From assembly GCA_045807745.1 (NCBI GenBank), contig JBJMGT010000002.1:62001-126000 (forward strand): a DNA stretch of 64,000 nt. Direction: 5' to 3'. Origin of the DNA: QHXQ01 sp045807745 (GTDB lineage Bacteria; Acidobacteriota; Blastocatellia; Pyrinomonadales; Pyrinomonadaceae). The notes under the pieces are model-generated. The model had not been told where the DNA came from. It ran no database searches and saw only the letters and a program-made list of their open reading frames with translations. The position numbers and the translations under genes are program-made. Shown in pieces: positions 9,381-18,053 of this stretch. The first letter of the stretch is position 1. Every line of letters starts with the position of its first letter.

Positions 9381-11786
9381 CTATTCGTATCTGAGCGCGA
9401 TCATCGGATCAACTTTCGTCGCGCGCCGTGCCGGGATGTAGCACGCGAGCAGCGTTACGAAGAGCAGCACGAGCGCGACGGCGACGAACGTCAGCGGGTC
9501 GAGCGCGCTGACACCGAAGAGCATCTTGCTGAGAAAGCGCGTCACGGCGAACGCGCCGCAGAGGCCGACGCCGATGCCGACGAGCGCGAGCACAAAGCCC
9601 TGCCGCAGCACGAGGGCAAGCACGTCGCGCGCGGACGCGCCCAAGGCCATGCGGATGCCGATCTCGTGTGTGCGCAGGTTGACCGTGTAGCTGATGACGC
9701 CGTAGATGCCGAGCGTGGTCAGCAGCAGTGCGAGCAGCGCAAAGCTCAACATCAGGTAGAGCACGAAGCGTTGGCTCGCCACGTTGACGGACATCAGGTA
9801 CTCCTCCGTCCTGATCTTCCAGACCGGCTGATCGCGATCCACAGACCACACGGCTTGCTTGACCGCCGATGCGAGACTGAGCGGCTCGCCCTGCGTGCGC
9901 ACGACGAGCGTCCCGAAGATGCCGGGATTTTGCGCGTAGCAGTTGTAGATTTGCGCCTGCGCCGGTTCGGTCAGTTCATACTGCTTCGCGTCGCCGACGA
10001 CGCCGACGATTGTTGCCGTCAACTTCTGATCAGTGAAGTACACCTGCTTGCCGATGGGGTCTGCGTCGGGCCACAGCTTGCGCGCCATCAACTGGTTGAT
10101 GACGACGACGGGCGGGCCGTCGGGCTTGTCCTGTTCATTGAACGTGCGCCCACGCAGTATCGGGATGCCGATGGTCTCAAAGTAGCCGACGCCGGCCGTG
10201 TTGAAGTTCGCCTTCAACTCACGACCGGGCGCGGGCGCGGGCCGGTCGGGCAGAGTGAAAGCCTGCACGCTGCCGTTGCCGCTAAAGGGCAAGGCGCGCA
10301 CGACCGCCGCCGCCTGCACGCCGGGCACTGCGCGTATGCGCTCGATCACCTCGCGGTGGAAAGCCCACTGCTGGTCGGGCTTCTGATACTTGTTGCGCGG
10401 CAGCCGGTACTCCATCGTCAACAGGTTCTCCGGTGCGAAGCCGGGGTTGACGCGCACCGCGCGGTAGAAGCTGTTGAGTAACAACCCCGTGCCGACCAAG
10501 AGCACGAGCGAGAGCGCGACCTGCGAGACGACGAAGAGACCGCGCAGGCGTTGGCGACCGCCGCCCTCGCCCGCCGTCCGTCCCGCCTCTTTCAAGACAT
10601 GATAGAGATCAGGTTTCGACAACTGCACGGCCGGCACGAGGCCAAACAGGATGCCGGTCAACCCTGCGAGCGCCAGCGTGAACAAGAGGACGTGCGCGTC
10701 TAGGTGGACGGACTGACCCGTAGGCAACTGCGCCGGATTGAGCGCGAGCAGACCATCCACGCCCCAGAGCGCGAGCAGCAGCCCCAATGCGCCGCCCGTG
10801 ACGCTTAAGAGCATCGTCTCGGTCAGCAACTGCCGGAACAGGCGCAGGCGACCAGCACCGAGCGCAGCCCGCACGGCCAGTTCCTTCTGGCGCGCCGCGC
10901 CGCGCGCGAGCAAGAGGTTGGCGATGTTGGCGCACGTGATTAGCAATATGAAGCCGACCGCGCCGAGCAGCACCAGCAGAGATGGCTTGATGTCTTCGAC
11001 GAGCAGCTCGTGCATGGGGAACAGACGCACGCCGCGCCCTTGATTCTCTTTCGGGTAAGCCTGCACAAGCCGCGCCGAGATGCCTTGCATTTCCGTCTGC
11101 GCCGCCGCGAGCGTGACGCCGTCTTTGAGCCGACCAAGGACGTAAGCGTTCGTCACCGCGCGGTCGACTTGGAAGTTGGGCCAGAACTGCGCGGGCAGCC
11201 AGACCTCTACCTCGTCCATCTCGAAGCGGAAGCTCTCCGGCATGATGCCAACGACCGTGTACGACTCGCCGTTGAGTTGCAGCGTCCGGCCGATCAATTT
11301 GGGATCGCCGCCGAAACGCTTCTGCCACACGGCGTAGTTCACCACCGCGACGCGCTGTTGCGCTGGGTAATCTTCCTGCGGCAAAAACGTCCGCCCCGCC
11401 GAAGGCTGCGCACGCAAGATACGGAAGAAGGCGGAGTTAACGAACCCGCCGCGCACGCGATCCGGTTCGTCCGTGCCCGTCAGATTCACGCTCTGCGGCA
11501 CGAAGGTCGCGAACTCCTCGAACGACTTGCTCTGGTCGCGGTAGTCCCACAGGTTCGGGTATGAGATGAAATCGCGCGGGTTGTCGGTGGTGTTCTCATA
11601 GACCGCGACCAGCCGATCAGCGCCGGGATAAGGCAACGGGCGCAGGAGCACCGCGTTGACCACGGAGAAAATGGCCGTGTTCGCGCCGATCCCTAACGCC
11701 AACGTCAAGATCGCAACCGCCGCGAAACCGGGCCGCTTCAACAGAGTGCGCAACCCATAACGAACATCCTGCCACAAAGTGTTCAT
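9381..11786 (-). CDS. ADOP-family ABC permease P14
   Basis: This 801-residue duplicated FtsX permease starts MNTLWQDVRYGLRTLLKRPGF. Two adjacent ATG codons exist (11787-11789 and 11784-11786). The second has the better distance (5 bp) from AAGGAG and is chosen. Further upstream the frame stays open only through the hairpin repeat. The first FtsX domain carries ITCANIANLLLARG, a variant of the usual IACANVANLLLARA. It ends KVDPMIALRYE. It is followed on the minus strand by P15 after 11 bp. Confidence 0.92.
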   Translation of the reverse strand: MNTLWQDVRYGLRTLLKRPGFAAVAILTLALGIGANTAIFSVVNAVLLRPLPYPGADRLVAVYENTTDNPRDFISYPNLWDYRDQSKSFEEFATFVPQSVNLTGTDEPDRVRGGFVNSAFFRILRAQPSAGRTFLPQEDYPAQQRVAVVNYAVWQKRFGGDPKLIGRTLQLNGESYTVVGIMPESFRFEMDEVEVWLPAQFWPNFQVDRAVTNAYVLGRLKDGVTLAAAQTEMQGISARLVQAYPKENQGRGVRLFPMHELLVEDIKPSLLVLLGAVGFILLITCANIANLLLARGAARQKELAVRAALGAGRLRLFRQLLTETMLLSVTGGALGLLLALWGVDGLLALNPAQLPTGQSVHLDAHVLLFTLALAGLTGILFGLVPAVQLSKPDLYHVLKEAGRTAGEGGGRQRLRGLFVVSQVALSLVLLVGTGLLLNSFYRAVRVNPGFAPENLLTMEYRLPRNKYQKPDQQWAFHREVIERIRAVPGVQAAAVVRALPFSGNGSVQAFTLPDRPAPAPGRELKANFNTAGVGYFETIGIPILRGRTFNEQDKPDGPPVVVINQLMARKLWPDADPIGKQVYFTDQKLTATIVGVVGDAKQYELTEPAQAQIYNCYAQNPGIFGTLVVRTQGEPLSLASAVKQAVWSVDRDQPVWKIRTEEYLMSVNVASQRFVLYLMLSFALLALLLTTLGIYGVISYTVNLRTHEIGIRMALGASARDVLALVLRQGFVLALVGIGVGLCGAFAVTRFLSKMLFGVSALDPLTFVAVALVLLFVTLLACYIPARRATKVDPMIALRYE

Positions 11787-11800
11787 CATCTCTCCTTCGA

Positions 11801-11864
11801 TGGCGGATTGCGGATTAAAAGAGCCGTTGAAAGATTTCTTCAATCCGCATTCCGCAATCCGCAT
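11801..11864. repeat. Heptad-repeat hairpin, family B (TGCGGAT), P13/P14 gap
   Basis: A short left arm (11801-11818) with two GCGGATT units faces a longer right arm (11841-11864) with three to four complementary units that runs up to the stop codon of P13. The arms are unequal, as expected if heptad copies are gained and lost. The loop is about 22 bp. Confidence 0.8.
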
Positions 11865-14270
11865 TCATTCGTAGCGCAAGGCCACCATCGGATCGACCTT
11901 CGTCGCCCGCCGGGCGGGGATGTAGCACGCGGCGAGCGTGACACCGGTGAGCAACAGTGCGACCAACGTGTAAGTCGCAGGGTCAGTCGGGCGCACGTCG
12001 AACAGAAAGCTTGCGAGCACACGCGTCAGCGCGTAGGCGCAGAGCAGTCCAAGCGCGATGCCTGCGAGCGCGAGCGTCATGCCCTGCCGGATGACGAGCC
12101 GCAGCACGTCGCGCCCTTGCGCGCCCAAGGCCATGCGCACGCCGATCTCCTGCGTGCGCTGCACGACCGCGTAACTCATCAGTCCGTAGACACCGACCGT
12201 CGCAAGTAACAGGGCGAGCGCCGCGAACAGCCCCAACAAGGCGACGTTCAATTTGCGCGGCGCGGCCTCTGCACTGAAAAGCTGATTCAGCGTGGCGACA
12301 TCGGTGAGCGGCAGATCGCTGTCCAGCGCGTTTACTTCGCGCGTCACGGCGGCGACGAGACCTGGCACGTCCGCGCCGCCCGTGCGGATACTCAACGTGC
12401 CGGCGCGCAAGTTCTGGCGTCCGAGCGGCGTGTAGATGCGTATGCGCCCCGGCGTCTCCCGCGCGAAGTCGCGCACGTTGCCGACGACGCCGATGATCTC
12501 GTGCGGCGTGGCGCTGTCGTACTTGATGTGTTTGCCGAGCGCGTCGCCGTTGGGCCAGAAGCGCCGCGCGAGCGTCTCGTCCACCAGCACGACGGGCAGA
12601 CCGCCTTGCACCTCGGCCGGCGTGAAGGTGCGCCCGCGCAAGATGGGAATCCGCATCACGTCAAAGTAGCGTTCGCTGACGATTGACCAATCGACGTTGA
12701 TCTCTTCGCCGGGCTTGAGCGGCGCGTGCCCTTCGACGGCGATGTCGCTCTGCCACGCATTGAAACCCGGCAGGCTGTTCGACACACATGCGGCCTCGAC
12801 GCCCGGCAGTTGCGCCACGCGCGCCAGCAGTGCTGCGTGAAACTGATTGATGCGCGCCTTCTCTGTGTAGCGTTGGCGCGGCAGCGCATAGGACATGGTC
12901 AACACGTTGTCGGGATTGAAACCCGGTTTCGCTTCGAGCAGCCGCGCGAGACTTTTGGTCAAGAGACCCGCACCGACCAATAGCACCAACGCGAGCGCGA
13001 TCTCCGTGACGACGAGCGCGCCGCGCAGTCTGCGCCCCACGCCGCCGACCGCCGTGCTCGTGCCCTCCTTCAAGACCTCTGCCAGATTCGTCTTGGCTGA
13101 TTGCCACGCGGGCGCGAGGCCAAAGACGATGCCGGTCGCGAGCGCGAGCGCGCAGTTGAACCACAGCACCAGCCGGTCGATGCCGATGGTGTCGGCGCGC
13201 GGCAGACCCGCCGGCTCGGCCGCGCGCAACAGGTCAACGCCCCACAACGCGAGCAGCAGACCGGCCGCGCCGCCTAAGAGCGACAACAGCACACTCTCAA
13301 TCAGCAACTGGCGCATCAAGCGCCAGCGACTCGCGCCGAGCGCCGCGCGGATGGCAAACTCGCGCCGCCGCGTCGTCGCGCGTGCGAGCAATAGATTCGC
13401 GACGTTCGCGCACGCGATGAGCAAGACGAACCCGACTGCGCCGAACAGCAGCCAGAGCGACCGGCGCGACTCGCCGACGATGTTTTCGTAGAGCGACGTG
13501 ACGACGACGGTGTGCCCGGCGTTCGTCCATGCATACTCGCGCACCAATTCGGCTTTGACCGCGGCCATATCGGCGCGCGCCTGGGCCAGCGTGACGCCCG
13601 GCTGCAAGCGGCCCAACACGTAACCCGCGACGCGCACATCGCGCTGCATCCATTTGTCTTGGCCCGCCCGCTGCCCGATCAAGACCCACAGCGGCGGCGG
13701 CCCTTGATGCCGAAACTCGCGCGGCATGACGCCGACCACTGTGTACGGCTGATCGTCGAGCGTCACGCTCTGCCCGATGATCTGCTCAGCACCGCCAAAG
13801 CGGCGCTGCCAGAAGTCGTAACTCAGGATCGTGACGCGATCCGCGTTCGGCTTATCTTCTGCCGGTTGAAAAGCCCGACCGAGCAAGGGCCGCACGCCCA
13901 GCACGTCGAAGTATTCCGCCGACACCAAGCGCGCGCTCAGGCTCTCCGGCGCGCCGCGGCCGGTCATGGTCAGCGACAAGCCGCGGATAGTGGACATGGC
14001 GACGAAGCTATGATTGCGCGCGCGCCAGTCGAGGAAGTTCGGATAAGACACGGACCGATTCTGCACATCGCTTGCGTCCTCGTACATCAGCACCAACTGC
14101 TCCGGCTGCGGGTATGGCAGCGGGCGCAACAGCACCCCGCGCACGACGCTGAAGATGGCCGTGTTCGCCCCGATCCCCAACGCCAGCGTCAGCACCGCCA
14201 CGAGCGCGAAGCCCGGACTCTGCCACAACACGCGCACGCCATAGCGTATGTCTGGCCAGATTGTGCCCAT
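11865..14270 (-). CDS. ADOP-family ABC permease P13
   Basis: This 801-residue permease has the start MGTIWPDIRYGVRVLWQSPGF, where Pro replaces the usual Gln of WQD. GGAGG lies 6 bp before the ATG. The first transmembrane region reads ALGIGANTAIFSVVRGVLLRPLPYP, and the first periplasmic domain has LSARLVSAEYFDVLGV. Both FtsX domains and the KVDPMVALRYE tail are complete. Heptad hairpins flank it on both sides (family B downstream, family C upstream). Confidence 0.92.
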   Translation of the reverse strand: MGTIWPDIRYGVRVLWQSPGFALVAVLTLALGIGANTAIFSVVRGVLLRPLPYPQPEQLVLMYEDASDVQNRSVSYPNFLDWRARNHSFVAMSTIRGLSLTMTGRGAPESLSARLVSAEYFDVLGVRPLLGRAFQPAEDKPNADRVTILSYDFWQRRFGGAEQIIGQSVTLDDQPYTVVGVMPREFRHQGPPPLWVLIGQRAGQDKWMQRDVRVAGYVLGRLQPGVTLAQARADMAAVKAELVREYAWTNAGHTVVVTSLYENIVGESRRSLWLLFGAVGFVLLIACANVANLLLARATTRRREFAIRAALGASRWRLMRQLLIESVLLSLLGGAAGLLLALWGVDLLRAAEPAGLPRADTIGIDRLVLWFNCALALATGIVFGLAPAWQSAKTNLAEVLKEGTSTAVGGVGRRLRGALVVTEIALALVLLVGAGLLTKSLARLLEAKPGFNPDNVLTMSYALPRQRYTEKARINQFHAALLARVAQLPGVEAACVSNSLPGFNAWQSDIAVEGHAPLKPGEEINVDWSIVSERYFDVMRIPILRGRTFTPAEVQGGLPVVLVDETLARRFWPNGDALGKHIKYDSATPHEIIGVVGNVRDFARETPGRIRIYTPLGRQNLRAGTLSIRTGGADVPGLVAAVTREVNALDSDLPLTDVATLNQLFSAEAAPRKLNVALLGLFAALALLLATVGVYGLMSYAVVQRTQEIGVRMALGAQGRDVLRLVIRQGMTLALAGIALGLLCAYALTRVLASFLFDVRPTDPATYTLVALLLTGVTLAACYIPARRATKVDPMVALRYE

Positions 14271-14287
14271 CGCAAACCTCCGGTTCG

Positions 14288-14379
14288 AGTCCAGAGAGTC
14301 GGGAGAGTCTTAAGAGTCTGGAGTCAAAGACTATTGTTTTTTTGACTCGCTAGACTCTCTGGACTCTTCAGACTCTTGA
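14288..14379. repeat. Nonamer-repeat hairpin, family C (GAGAGTCTG), P12/P13 gap
   Basis: The left arm (14288-14325) repeats GAGAGTC(T)G-like units with a 9-bp period. The right arm (14343-14379) is complementary (CAGACTCTC-type units). A T-rich loop of about 17 bp separates them. This family has a different unit length from the heptad families in other gaps. Confidence 0.85.
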
Positions 14380-14384
14380 CTAAC

Positions 14385-16835
14385 TTACTCGTATCTCAGT
14401 GCCACCATCGGATCGACTCTCGTCGCACGGCGCGCAGGGATATAACTGGCGACGAGCGCGATGGTGATGAGAAATAGGGCCACACCGGCGAACGTGGCCG
14501 GGTCGTTGGCGCTGACGCCGTAGAGCAGCGTCGTCAGCAGGCGCGTCGCCACGAGCGCGCCCAACAGTCCCGCACCGACGCCCGCGAGCGTGAGCATGAG
14601 CGCCTGCCCGATAACGAGGCGTAGCACATCTCGTCTTTGCGCACCGAGCGCGATCCGGACGCCGATCTCGTGCGTGCGCTGCACGACCGAATAGGCCATC
14701 ACGCCATAGATGCCGACCGTTGCGAGCGCAAGCGCCAATACGGCGAAGAGACCCAAGAGGGTCATCTGAAAGCGCCGTTGCGCCACCGACTCCGCCAGCC
14801 GCTCGCGCATCGTCTTGAGGCTCGCCAACGGCTGCTCCGGATCAAGCCTTGCGACCTCGCGGCGCACGACCGCAGCGAGCGCAGCCGCGTCGTCCTGCGT
14901 GCGCACGGCGACATAGAGCGGCGGCATGGTGAACCCTGCGAAGAGCGGTTGATAGGCGGAGACGTAGATCATGGGTCGCTCCGCTTCGGCGAGCGAGCGA
15001 TGCTTGATGTCGCCGACCACGCCGACAATCTCGATCCACTTCGGCGTGCCGCCCTGCCCGATGCCGCTGTAAGCGATGCGTTTGCCGACGGCCTCTGCGC
15101 CGGGCCAGTAACGCGCGGCCATCGCGCGGCTGACGACGGCGACGGGCGGCGCGGTGTCTGTGTCCTCTGCGCTGAAGTCGCGCCCGCGCAAGAGCGGTAT
15201 GTGTAGCGCCGCGAAGTAGCCCGGCGTGACGAAGCGTAGTTGTTCTTCCGGATGCGGCGCGCCGGGCGGGACGGGTTGGCCTTCGATCAGCATGCTGCGG
15301 CTGCCGCCGCCGCCCGCGAACGGTAGCAAGTTGTTGCCGCCCACAGCTTCGACGCCGGGCAGCGCCCGCAGACGCGCAAACAGCGAATCATAAAACGTGC
15401 GTTGTGCACCCAAGTCTTTGTACTTCGTATCAGGTAAGACGAGGCGCATAGTCAGGATGTGCTCAGGGTCGAAGCCGGGGCTGACCGCCTGTATGCGCGC
15501 GTAGCTCTTGACGAGCAGACCCGCGCTCACGAGCAGCATGAGCGCCAGCGCAAACTCCGCCGCCACAAGCAGGCCGCGCAGTCGTTGGCGACGCGGGCCG
15601 TCCGACGACGCCCGCCCGCCCTCTTTAAGTGCCGTGTTGAGATCGGTCTTCGACGCTTGCAGGGCCGGCGCGAGACCGAACAGCACGCCGGTCACAAACG
15701 CGACCGCGCAGGTGAAACCGACGACGCGCAGGTCAAGCCCGATCTCTTCAACGCGCGGAGTGCCGACGGGCGCAAGCGCCACGAGCAGGTCAACGCCCCA
15801 CAACGCCAGCAGCAACCCAACCGTCCCGCCCGCGAACGCCAGCAGCACGCTCTCGGTCAGCAGTTGCCTGATGATGCGCCAGCGCGACGCGCCGAGGGCG
15901 GCACGTACAGCCATCTCACGACCGCGCGCGGCCGCCCGCGCGAGCAACAGGTTCGCCACGTTTGCGCACGCGATCAAGAGCACCAAGCCGACTGCGCCGA
16001 AGATGATGAAGAGCGGCGTGCGCACCGCGCCCGTCACCTCTTCGTGCAATGGGCGCAGTTTCGCGCCGAAGCCGCGCGGGTAGTTGCCCATGTGCTCCGC
16101 GCCGATGGCGCTGGCGAGCGACGCTACTTCCGCCTGCGCCTGTGCGTAGCTGACGCCGGGCCGGATGCGCGCGATCACGTTGAGGAAGTGCGAACCGCGA
16201 TTGTTCTCGCTCAAGAGGTCAGCGTCGAAGGCGTTGGGCGTCCAGATGTCCGCGTCGTTGTCGGGGAAATGGAAGCTCGCGGGCATGACGCCGACGACCG
16301 TCATGCTGCGCCCGTCTAATGTGACGGCGCGCCCGACGACGCCGGGGTCGGCGCTGAAGCGTCGTTGCCAGAGGGCGTGGCTGATGACAACAACCTGATC
16401 GCGGCCCGGTTTGTCTTCCTCTTCGCTAAGCGCCCGCCCCAACGCGGGCGTGACGCCGAGCAGCGGGAAGAGACTCGCCGACACACTCGCGCCGAGCACG
16501 CGCTCCGGCTCGCCCGCGCCCGTCAGGTTAAATCCTTGCGCGTTGTAAGCGGCGACATGCTCGAAGGCTGTGGCGCGCGCGCGGAAGTCTGTGAACTCAG
16601 GCGCGGACAGTTCTAACTCATCCAAGCCCTCCTGATGGACGTTGCCCCAGAGCACGACCAGCCGTTCGGAATCTTTGAACGGCAGCGGGCGGAGCACGAC
16701 GGCGTTGACGACCGAGAAGATCGCGCTGTTCGCACCGATGCCGAGCGCGAGCGCAATGATCGCCACCAGCGTAAAGCCGCGCCCCTGCCAGAGCATGCGC
16801 ACGGCGAAGCGCAGATCATGTCGTAGAGTTTCCAT
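14385..16835 (-). CDS. ADOP-family ABC permease P12
   Basis: This 816-residue permease begins METLRHDLRFAVRMLWQGRGF, a divergent version of the family start (RHDLRFA for WQDIRYG). The ATG at 16835 follows GGAAGG by 5 bp and lies 11 bp after the stop of the HEAT-repeat gene. A much longer in-frame reading exists but overlaps the HEAT gene antisense-free frame and lacks family similarity, so it is rejected. Both FtsX domains are present and the tail is RVDPMVALRYE. The tight spacing suggests coupling with the HEAT-repeat gene. Confidence 0.92.
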   Translation of the reverse strand: METLRHDLRFAVRMLWQGRGFTLVAIIALALGIGANSAIFSVVNAVVLRPLPFKDSERLVVLWGNVHQEGLDELELSAPEFTDFRARATAFEHVAAYNAQGFNLTGAGEPERVLGASVSASLFPLLGVTPALGRALSEEEDKPGRDQVVVISHALWQRRFSADPGVVGRAVTLDGRSMTVVGVMPASFHFPDNDADIWTPNAFDADLLSENNRGSHFLNVIARIRPGVSYAQAQAEVASLASAIGAEHMGNYPRGFGAKLRPLHEEVTGAVRTPLFIIFGAVGLVLLIACANVANLLLARAAARGREMAVRAALGASRWRIIRQLLTESVLLAFAGGTVGLLLALWGVDLLVALAPVGTPRVEEIGLDLRVVGFTCAVAFVTGVLFGLAPALQASKTDLNTALKEGGRASSDGPRRQRLRGLLVAAEFALALMLLVSAGLLVKSYARIQAVSPGFDPEHILTMRLVLPDTKYKDLGAQRTFYDSLFARLRALPGVEAVGGNNLLPFAGGGGSRSMLIEGQPVPPGAPHPEEQLRFVTPGYFAALHIPLLRGRDFSAEDTDTAPPVAVVSRAMAARYWPGAEAVGKRIAYSGIGQGGTPKWIEIVGVVGDIKHRSLAEAERPMIYVSAYQPLFAGFTMPPLYVAVRTQDDAAALAAVVRREVARLDPEQPLASLKTMRERLAESVAQRRFQMTLLGLFAVLALALATVGIYGVMAYSVVQRTHEIGVRIALGAQRRDVLRLVIGQALMLTLAGVGAGLLGALVATRLLTTLLYGVSANDPATFAGVALFLITIALVASYIPARRATRVDPMVALRYE

Positions 16836-16846
16836 CACACCCTTCC

Positions 16847-17989
16847 TCAATACCGCTTCGCGCCGACGTAGCTGGAGATCACGTTGAGCGCCCACTTGAC
16901 CTGCTCGCGCACTTGCGCGTCGCGGTCGTTGAGGGCCGCGCGCAAGGCTTCGGCGGCGCGCGTGTCGCCGATTGCGCCGAGCGCCCATGCCGCCTGTTCG
17001 CGGACGTGCGCGTTCTCGTCCTTGAGTGCAACCATTAATGACGGCCCAGCGCGCAGATCGCCTATGGCCCCTAAAGCCCATGCGGCTTGCGTCCGCACTT
17101 CTGCATCACGCGCCTTGAGCGCCGTGCACAGCGCATCGGTCGCACGTGCGTCGCGGATTGCGCCGAGTGCCCACGCGGCTTGTTCCTGTGCGCGTGCATC
17201 GCTATCTGTGAGGGTCATGGTCAACGCTTCGACCGCGCGCCGGTCGCCCAACGCACCCAACGCCCAAGCCGCTTGCTCGCGCATGCCGCCGGCCGCGTCT
17301 TTGAGCGCACCGATGAGCGCATCAACGGCCGAACGGTCGCGGAGCGCGCCCAGCGCCCACGCCGCCTGCTCGCGTACCTGCCCGCTCGCGTCCCGCAGGG
17401 CGGCACTCAAGGCCGCGACGGCACGGGCGTCACCGAGCGCGCCGAGCGCCCAAGCGGCTTGTGTGCGCTCATGCTCGTCTGCGTCCGTGAGGGCTTTCAT
17501 TACAGGCTCGACCGCGCGCCGGTCGCGGAGCGCACCGAGTGCCCACGTCGCGTTGCGCCGTGCCTCCGTCTGCCCATGCGCCAACACGTCGATGAGCGGT
17601 TCGACGGCCGGGCTACCAACGGCGACGAGCGCGCGGGCCGCCTCTTTCCCGACAGTCAAATCCACCCCTTCATTCCACGGCGCGCTCTTCCGATACGCGG
17701 TCGGGTCAACTACCGTCGCGTCCGCCAATAACTCAACGAGCACGGGCAGCGCGGCCTGCGCTTCCGTAGGGTGCTGCGCCAACTTGTAAGCGGCGGCCGC
17801 GCGCGTCACCGCGTCGGGCGAGTGGAGCGCGGCCGTTGCAGCGCGCGTATCCGCGCTCGCGGTCTGCGCCGCGCGCTCCGTCGGTGTCTGTTGCTGCGCA
17901 TGCATCAGCCCACCCGCGCCGATGGTGCAAATAATGACGAGCGCCACGAGCGCCGCACGTGTTCTTGTCCCACCCAAAACGTTTTGCAT
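16847..17989 (-). CDS. Secreted HEAT-repeat protein inserted in the permease array
   Basis: This 380-residue protein has a probable signal peptide (about 1-31, hydrophobic AALVALVIICTIGAGG then MHA before QQQ). A linker and more divergent helical repeats follow (about 45-144). From residue 145 there are seven 31-residue HEAT/PBS-lyase-like repeats, each with the block QAAWALGA(L/I)xDxRA, then a partial eighth ending in WALNVISSYVG. The WALG blocks are spaced exactly 31 residues apart (149 to 335). HEAT solenoids bind other proteins. With a signal peptide this one should act in the periplasm, possibly on permease periplasmic domains; that partner is inference. The ATG at 17989 has GGAGAAAGG just upstream and is preferred over an earlier in-frame ATG. 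P12 follows after 11 bp. Confidence 0.88.
   Translation of the reverse strand: MQNVLGGTRTRAALVALVIICTIGAGGLMHAQQQTPTERAAQTASADTRAATAALHSPDAVTRAAAAYKLAQHPTEAQAALPVLVELLADATVVDPTAYRKSAPWNEGVDLTVGKEAARALVAVGSPAVEPLIDVLAHGQTEARRNATWALGALRDRRAVEPVMKALTDADEHERTQAAWALGALGDARAVAALSAALRDASGQVREQAAWALGALRDRSAVDALIGALKDAAGGMREQAAWALGALGDRRAVEALTMTLTDSDARAQEQAAWALGAIRDARATDALCTALKARDAEVRTQAAWALGAIGDLRAGPSLMVALKDENAHVREQAAWALGAIGDTRAAEALRAALNDRDAQVREQVKWALNVISSYVGAKRY
16850..17557 (-). repeat. 93-bp tandem coding repeats (HEAT units)
   Basis: This is the DNA counterpart of the seven full 31-codon HEAT units plus a partial one in the HEAT-repeat gene. The units are near-identical at the QAAWALGA core, which suggests recent expansion by unit duplication rather than an old diverged solenoid. 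Confidence 0.85.
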
Positions 17990-18022
17990 GACCTTTCTCC
18001 TCAATCGTTTCAACAATCGGCT

Positions 18023-18050
18023 TGGCACTCGTCACTTGTCACTCGGCACT
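18023..18050. repeat. Single arm of family D heptad repeat (GTGACGA type)
   Basis: Between the HEAT-repeat gene and P11 lies one run of complementary family D heptads (GGCACTC, GTCACTT, GTCACTC, GGCACTG) without a matching left arm. The other gaps carry two arms, so this looks like a decayed or half-deleted hairpin, possibly broken when the HEAT-repeat gene entered the array. Confidence 0.6.
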
Positions 18051-18053
18051 GCT

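Noticed and set aside
16836..17081. N-terminal extension of P12 overlapping the HEAT-repeat gene
   Set aside because: The extension has no similarity to permeases and overlaps a gene with clear repeats and a signal peptide.
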